A stretch of DNA of 16,597 nucleotides from PNAI01 sp964575715. GTDB lineage: Bacteria > Pseudomonadota > Alphaproteobacteria > Rhizobiales > Xanthobacteraceae. Below, one piece after another: positions 12,529 through 16,597 of this stretch (the first letter of the stretch is position 1; each line of letters begins with the position of its first letter). Made by a program: the position numbers and the translations under genes. The notes under the pieces were generated by a model that did no database searches, was not told the DNA's origin, and saw only the letters and a program-made list of their open reading frames with translations. The stretch spans positions 1 through 16,597 of the forward strand of contig CAZNSG010000028.1 in NCBI GenBank assembly GCA_964575715.1, in the 5' to 3' direction.

Positions 12529-14016
12529 TCAATTCCCCTGAACGATGCACTCGCCCCCTGCCGCTTTGAGGTTGCCGCAGATCTGGCTCGCCTGATCGCG
12601 GCTGGCGTACGGTCCGATCATGGCGCGATAGTACACGCCGCGCTCGCCAAGGTCGGCGCGGCGAACACTCGCCTGTTGGCCGCCAAGCACATTCGAATAT
12701 TTGGCCTGCAGGCTGCGGAGAGCAGCCTGTGCTTCAGTTTCATTACGTTGCGAGGACACCTGTACCAGATAGCTGCCCCCCGGCGTCGCAGCAGCGAGCT
12801 GGGTCGGCGCTTGAACAGCCTGTTGCGGTGGGCGTGGCGCGGTCGATGGCGGAGCAGCAGCCTGTTGCGGCGGGCGCGGCGCGGTCACTGGTGGGGCAGC
12901 GGCCTGCCGCGGAACGGGGGCTGGCCGCGGCTGGGAAGCCGGCGGCGGCGCATTCAACGTTCGTGGTAAGGACAGCGACGAGTCATCGTTGAGCGCGAGC
13001 GGCGCATTGGCGGGGGCTTGCGCTGGAGGTGTAGCGGCCGTCGGCGGCCGCGGCTGGTTTATGGCTTGCGGCGCATTCGGCGTGACCGGCGCTAAACGTA
13101 CATTGGGCGTAATGGGGTTCGGGGTCGAGCCACCCGGAGCCATGAGCGGCAGCGGGCCCATGCTGGTTTCCGTCGATTCGGGACGGATAGGAACAGTGCG
13201 GACACGCTTTGGCTCACCCATCACCATGGTCGGCGGCGCTGCGACTGACGAAGTCGATGCCGACGAGGGCGGCAAATTCGGTACGACGGCTGTGGCCCAT
13301 TGATTTGTCGAACTCGCCGGCGGCGGGTTCTGGCCCACGCCCGGCCGCCTCAGATCTTTTGCATCTACCGGCGGCTCTTCGCGGGAGACCACACGTTCGC
13401 CCTGGCCGCGATCGCCAACACGGTCGTAGGTGGCTTTGCTTTGCGATGAGTCAGCGCTCGCAACGGGCGGCGGAACTTTGGTCGGCTCGGGATTGGCCCG
13501 GATCACGGGCGGCGGCGTACTCGAACCGGAGCCGCTGAATATGAAACGATAACCAAATGCGCCCGCCGTTCCCACCACGGCAAGTACAATCACTGCAACC
13601 GCAGTCTTGAATCCGCGACCGCGACCGCGACCGCTTGGTTCGGATTCATCATAATAGAAGTCGTTGCCGGGCGAGCTCTGGTTGGCGTCACGGTAGGCGG
13701 ATTCGCGATACCCAGTGGCATCCCGTCCCGCCTGAATGAAGGCCGGCAGCTCGGGCTCCGCATGATAGGCGCCGGCGGGATCGGCTTGAGCGCGCCCTTC
13801 GGCATAGGGCTGGCCAGCGAGCGGCCGTTCGCTTGACATCGGTCGCTGGGGCGCTGGTGCGGTGGCGCGCGTGTCACGCCCAAACTCGGAATAGGGATCG
13901 TTCTGGCCAATCAAGCGCGCAAGTTCCGCGAGCGGATCATTGCCCTGCCCGCCGGACTGGGTGCCGCGATTGGGCATATTGTTCAAACGATTTTGCGCGT
14001 TGTTGTCATCGGCCAT
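12529..14016 (-). CDS. Single-pass membrane protein with C-terminal SPOR domain
   Basis: SPOR domains bind glycan strands stripped of their stem peptides, which occur at the division septum, so this is probably a septal envelope protein. Its exact role is not known. The 495-residue product has a hydrophilic cytoplasmic N-terminus with D-P-L-A-E-L-A-R-L-I-G-Q (27-38), a basic R-G-R-G-R-G stretch (130-135), and one membrane helix (about 138-158). A long Pro/Ala/Thr-rich periplasmic linker (about 165-410) follows, and then the SPOR domain (about 413-495), which starts Y-L-V-Q-V-S-S-Q-R and has Y-Y-R-A-M-I-G-P-Y near its middle. The linker contains a near-duplicate A-P-R-P-P-Q-Q-A unit. It lies between argS and nagZ, an arrangement I associate with alphaproteobacteria. 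The ATG at 14016 is 80 bases past the argS stop and lacks a strong ribosome binding site. Confidence 0.88.
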   Translation of the reverse strand: MADDNNAQNRLNNMPNRGTQSGGQGNDPLAELARLIGQNDPYSEFGRDTRATAPAPQRPMSSERPLAGQPYAEGRAQADPAGAYHAEPELPAFIQAGRDATGYRESAYRDANQSSPGNDFYYDESEPSGRGRGRGFKTAVAVIVLAVVGTAGAFGYRFIFSGSGSSTPPPVIRANPEPTKVPPPVASADSSQSKATYDRVGDRGQGERVVSREEPPVDAKDLRRPGVGQNPPPASSTNQWATAVVPNLPPSSASTSSVAAPPTMVMGEPKRVRTVPIRPESTETSMGPLPLMAPGGSTPNPITPNVRLAPVTPNAPQAINQPRPPTAATPPAQAPANAPLALNDDSSLSLPRTLNAPPPASQPRPAPVPRQAAAPPVTAPRPPQQAAAPPSTAPRPPQQAVQAPTQLAAATPGGSYLVQVSSQRNETEAQAALRSLQAKYSNVLGGQQASVRRADLGERGVYYRAMIGPYASRDQASQICGNLKAAGGECIVQGN

Positions 14017-14096
14017 GTTTTACTACCGGTTCCGGCATGAGCTCGAATGGCGATCAAGGCATTTCCGTCGATCGTGTCCGACGGCACCGAGCGCGA

Positions 14097-15938
14097 CTAC
14101 CGCATTTCCTCAGGTGCTCCGACACCGAGCAGTGCAAGCCCGGATGCGAGTACAGTGACGACGCCCTGTACCAGAGCAAGGCGCGCCATGGTTAGTTGTG
14201 GATCATCTTGGATAATGAAGCGTAAATGAGGCAAATCCTTACCGCGTGTCCATTGAGTGTGGAATTCACTTGCCAATTCATAGAGATAGAATGCAACCCG
14301 ATGCGGCTCATGGGCCACGGCGGCGGCTTCCACGAGCCGCGGATAGGCGGCGATCTTACGGATGAGCGCAAGCTCGGCCGGGTCATCGAGTCTTGCGAGC
14401 GCAGCTTGAGCGAGGAAAGAGGCGCGCGCCGCCGGCTCCGGCGGCAGACCAGACAGCGCTTCGCCGGCATTGCGAAACACCGATTGGCCGCGCGCGTGAG
14501 CGTACTGGACATAGAACACCGGATTGTCGCGCGACTGCTCGATGACCTTGGCGAGGTCGAAATCGAGCACCGCGTCGTTCTTGCGATAGAGCATCATGAA
14601 CCGCACGGCATCGCGGCCGACTTCGTTGACGACGTCGCGCAGCATGATGAAATCGCCTGCGCGCTTTGACATTTTCAGCGGTTCGCCCGCGCGTGTCAGC
14701 CGCACAAGCTGCACGATCTTGACGTCGAGTTCCGCTTTTCCGCCGCTCACGGCCTTGACCGCAGCTTGCAAGCGCTTGACGTAGCCGCCGTGATCGGCGC
14801 CCCACACGTCGATCATGTTCATGAATCCGCGATCGACTTTGGACTTGTGATAGGCGATGTCGGAGGCGAAATAAGTATAGCTGCCGTCGGACTTCATGAG
14901 CGGACGGTCGACGTCGTCGCCGAAATCGGTCGAGCGAAACAGCGTCTGTTCGCGATCTTCCCAATCCTCGATCGCGCCGCTTTTCGGCGGCGGCAAACGA
15001 CCCTCGTAGATGTGACCTTGCGCGCGCAACTGCGCGATGGTTTCGGCGACGAGATCCGCGGGCGGGCTGGCCGCCGCGCCAACAGAACCGCCGTCCGGCG
15101 ATGGCGCGAAGGAAAAGAGGTCGTCGAGCGAGCCGTGCGTCAACGAACGTTCGGAAAAATAGATTTCGGGGACGACGCGGAGCGCCGCCAGGTCGTTGCG
15201 GATTTCCGCCATCATCATGTTGACGGCGCGCTCACGCACGACCGGCAGCCATTCCGCCTCCGGCTGATCGAGCAACTTTTTGCCGTAATCGCTGGCGAGT
15301 TCGGCCCCGCACTCTTTCAGATAATCGCCCGGATAGAGCCCTTCGGGAATTTCGCCGATGCGCTCGCCGAGCGCTTCGCGGTAGCGCAAATAGGCCGAGC
15401 GCGCGAGCACGTCGACCTGCGCGCCGGCATCGTTGATGTAATATTCGCGCGTCACGGCGAAGCCGGCGAACACGAGCAGGTTCGAAAGCGCATCGCCGAA
15501 CACCGCGCCGCGACCGTGTCCGACATGCAAGGGACCGGTCGGATTGGCGGAGACATATTCGACGTTCACCTTCTCAGCCTTGCCGAGATCGCTGCGGCCG
15601 TAATTTGCGCCGGCCGCGATCGCGCTATTGAGTTCCGCGCGCCAAACCGCCGGGTCGAGCGTGAGATTGATGAAGCCCGGCCCGGCGATCTCCGCCTTGA
15701 CCACCTCGGGATGCTCTCGCAACCCGGCGGCAATCCGCTCGGCCAGGTCGCGCGGTTTCCAGCCCACCTCCTTGGCCAGCACCATGGCGGCATTGGTGGC
15801 AAGCTCGCCGTGACCGGCCTCGCGCGGCAGTTCCACGACGACGCGTGCCACGCTCTGCGGCAGCGCAAACGCACCGGCCTGCGCCAGCGCTGCAACGGCG
15901 GAACGGACGCGGTCCGTCATCAGGGAGAAGACATTCAT
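14097..15938 (-). CDS. argS: Arginyl-tRNA synthetase
   Basis: ArgRS is a class I synthetase that charges tRNA-Arg and, unusually, needs the tRNA to activate arginine. The 613-residue product has the N-terminal tRNA D-loop-binding domain with R-E-A-G-H-G-E-L-A-T-N-A-A and G-P-G-F-I-N. The nucleotide-binding signature S-A-N-P-T-G-P-L-H-V-G-H-G-R-G ends in H-V-G-H (138-141), Y-Y-I-N-D-A-G-A-Q follows, and the second class I motif is K-M-S-K-R at 422-426. The C-terminal anticodon-binding helices are present. The frame is open to a GTG at 15983, but the ATG at 15938 (MNVFSLMTDR) with an AGGG 6 bases upstream is preferred. A Ser/Gly/Ala/Pro-rich insertion lies at about 279-293. The DNA of the last 30-40 codons is A+T-richer than the body of the gene. 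Upstream is noncoding and repeat-rich. Confidence 0.96.
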   Translation of the reverse strand: MNVFSLMTDRVRSAVAALAQAGAFALPQSVARVVVELPREAGHGELATNAAMVLAKEVGWKPRDLAERIAAGLREHPEVVKAEIAGPGFINLTLDPAVWRAELNSAIAAGANYGRSDLGKAEKVNVEYVSANPTGPLHVGHGRGAVFGDALSNLLVFAGFAVTREYYINDAGAQVDVLARSAYLRYREALGERIGEIPEGLYPGDYLKECGAELASDYGKKLLDQPEAEWLPVVRERAVNMMMAEIRNDLAALRVVPEIYFSERSLTHGSLDDLFSFAPSPDGGSVGAAASPPADLVAETIAQLRAQGHIYEGRLPPPKSGAIEDWEDREQTLFRSTDFGDDVDRPLMKSDGSYTYFASDIAYHKSKVDRGFMNMIDVWGADHGGYVKRLQAAVKAVSGGKAELDVKIVQLVRLTRAGEPLKMSKRAGDFIMLRDVVNEVGRDAVRFMMLYRKNDAVLDFDLAKVIEQSRDNPVFYVQYAHARGQSVFRNAGEALSGLPPEPAARASFLAQAALARLDDPAELALIRKIAAYPRLVEAAAVAHEPHRVAFYLYELASEFHTQWTRGKDLPHLRFIIQDDPQLTMARLALVQGVVTVLASGLALLGVGAPEEMR

Positions 15939-16052
15939 GCGGCCCTGATAGCAGATCGCGCACGGCAAGGGCGCGGGACCCACGCGAAATAAAGCTGGAT
16001 ATGTTCCATGGATATTTGAGCCTAAGGCTGGAATACCGTGCCGCCGTCCCCG

Positions 16053-16080
16053 ATTCTAGCCAGGATGCATACAATCGAAA
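16053..16080 (-). promoter_or_regulatory. Possible promoter for argS
   Basis: On the minus strand TAGAAT (16053-16058) matches the -10 consensus at five of six positions. TTTCGA (16075-16080) is a weak -35 element at 16-base spacing. Transcription would start near 16046, about 110 bases before the argS ATG. The poor -35 keeps confidence low. Confidence 0.28.
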
Positions 16081-16158
16081 TCTTAAAATTCTGCGGTTAT
16101 CCGAGTCTCCCGGCCGCAGACCAAGATCAAGGGTTAGCGCGTTCAAAGTTTTCCGTCA

Positions 16159-16181
16159 TGCGCGGGTTTTTGACCCGCGCA
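16159..16181. repeat. Hairpin module 1 of element C
   Basis: TGCGCGGGT (16159-16167) and ACCCGCGCA (16173-16181) pair perfectly over nine bases around a five-base TTTTG loop. Confidence 0.85.
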
Positions 16182-16252
16182 TCCATGGTGTGTATCGGCA
16201 GCTGAAAACCTAACAAATTATTGACATTGGTGAGTGGCATCATGGATTGCAC

Positions 16253-16278
16253 CGGAACTCGGACTTGTCCGAGTTCCG
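16253..16278. repeat. Hairpin module 2 of element C
   Basis: CGGAACTCGGAC (16253-16264) and GTCCGAGTTCCG (16267-16278) pair perfectly over 12 bases with only two bases between the arms. In RNA the innermost pairs would open to give a four- or six-base loop. Confidence 0.92.
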
Positions 16279-16291
16279 CACTGTTAAGCGA

Positions 16292-16317
16292 CACAAGTCG
16301 GGTAAACCCGACTTGTG
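16292..16317. repeat. Hairpin module 3 of element C
   Basis: CACAAGTCGGGT (16292-16303) and ACCCGACTTGTG (16306-16317) pair perfectly over 12 bases with two bases between the arms. It stands 13 bases from module 2, has the same stem length and the same architecture, but a different stem sequence. Confidence 0.92.
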
Positions 16318-16597
16318 GTGTCATAGGCGAGCGAAGCGACGCCGTCTTCGACGGCTATGCCCGGCAAAGACAATTGAGAGGATGACGCATATAGCGTTCC
16401 GCGCCTTTTTCCCGGCAATGATGAGAAATACAAAAGCGCGGAAATGTGTCCACGCCCTAGTACTACTGTGTCACAAATTTGCATACCGGGAATGTCTGGC
16501 GATTTGAGCGGCGCAGCAGGGGCATCGCGACAGAGTCCTGGCCAGCGCAACGATTATTCGCCGGCGCATGGTTGCGACGGAATTCGGGATGTGGCGT

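Larger units (their letters stand above)
16154..16387. repeat. Compound palindromic element C upstream of argS
   Basis: The outer arms CGTCAT (16154-16159) and ATGACG (16382-16387) bound a nested set of inverted repeats: TGCGCGGGT/ACCCGCGCA, two near-perfect tandem hairpins, and a CATAG/CTATG pair enclosing GCCGTC-TTC-GACGGC (16341-16355). GCATCCATG (16179-16187) and CATGGATTGC (16241-16250) also pair apart from one base. The arrangement resembles mosaic intergenic elements of Bradyrhizobium-like genomes, in which several palindromic modules are combined. That link is from memory and was not searched. Confidence 0.75.
15939..16597. other. Repeat-rich region upstream of argS, no gene supported
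   Basis: These 659 bases hold the argS leader and possible promoter (15939-16150), a compound array of hairpins (16154-16387), and an unassigned remainder (16388-16597). Short open frames exist, including a minus-strand frame at 16284-16550 and a plus-strand frame open from 16492 to the window edge. The first is largely translated repeat, and neither has a convincing ribosome binding site or a recognisable product. The rightmost 150 bases could be a decayed mobile element or the edge of a gene beyond the window; nothing visible decides this. Confidence 0.5.

Noticed and set aside
14766..15992. Plus-strand open frame of 408 codons opposite argS
   Set aside because: It is a high-G+C antisense shadow of a fully recognisable ArgRS, with Arg/Ala/Asp-rich sequence, no family motif and no ribosome binding site.
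16284..16550. Minus-strand open frame of 88 codons upstream of argS
   Set aside because: Its C-terminal third is translated hairpin sequence, and no ribosome binding site or family match is visible.

Overview
The window looks like a chromosomal housekeeping segment of a GC-rich alphaproteobacterium of the order Hyphomicrobiales (Rhizobiales), closest in style to the Bradyrhizobium/Rhodopseudomonas/Xanthobacteraceae group. That placement rests on the protein sequences, the gene order and three kinds of intergenic palindromic repeat that I associate with that group. It was made by reading, not by a search.

Fifteen of the sixteen genes lie on the minus strand. In their direction of transcription, from the right end, they are: argS; a membrane-anchored SPOR-domain protein; nagZ (peptidoglycan recycling); scpA-scpB (condensin partners); tatA-tatB-tatC (twin-arginine export); serS; surE; pcm; an NlpD-like LysM/degenerate-M23 lipoprotein; yajC; secD; and the first 88 codons of secF, cut by the left edge. 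The exception is a DUF815-type AAA+ ATPase on the plus strand. It is divergent from yajC and convergent with the nlpD-like gene.

Several junctions are tightly coupled: ATGA overlaps of 4 bases at nagZ/scpA and tatB/tatC, and short gaps at scpA/scpB, surE/pcm, yajC/secD and secD/secF. The cluster serves export (Sec accessory and Tat), the cell envelope and division (SPOR, NagZ, NlpD-like), chromosome segregation (ScpAB), protein/metabolite repair (Pcm, SurE) and tRNA charging (ArgRS, SerRS). The surE-pcm-nlpD order matches enterobacteria.

The larger gaps are mostly repeats. Family A (outer arms AGCATGATC/GATCATGCT or close variants) occurs once on each side of the ATPase gene. Family B (outer arms GTCATTCCGG, inner arms around GGAATCCAGA) occurs once on each side of serS. 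A compound array of near-perfect hairpins (C) fills much of the 659 bases upstream of argS, where I can support no gene. No rRNA, tRNA, CRISPR array or intact mobile element was seen.

I found no new multi-gene system. The points most worth a second look are the paired repeats bracketing single genes, an AT-rich patch in serS that coincides with an unusually long insertion, smaller AT-rich patches in nagZ and argS, the DUF815 ATPase of unknown role beside the Sec genes, and the loss of zinc ligands in the NlpD-like protein.
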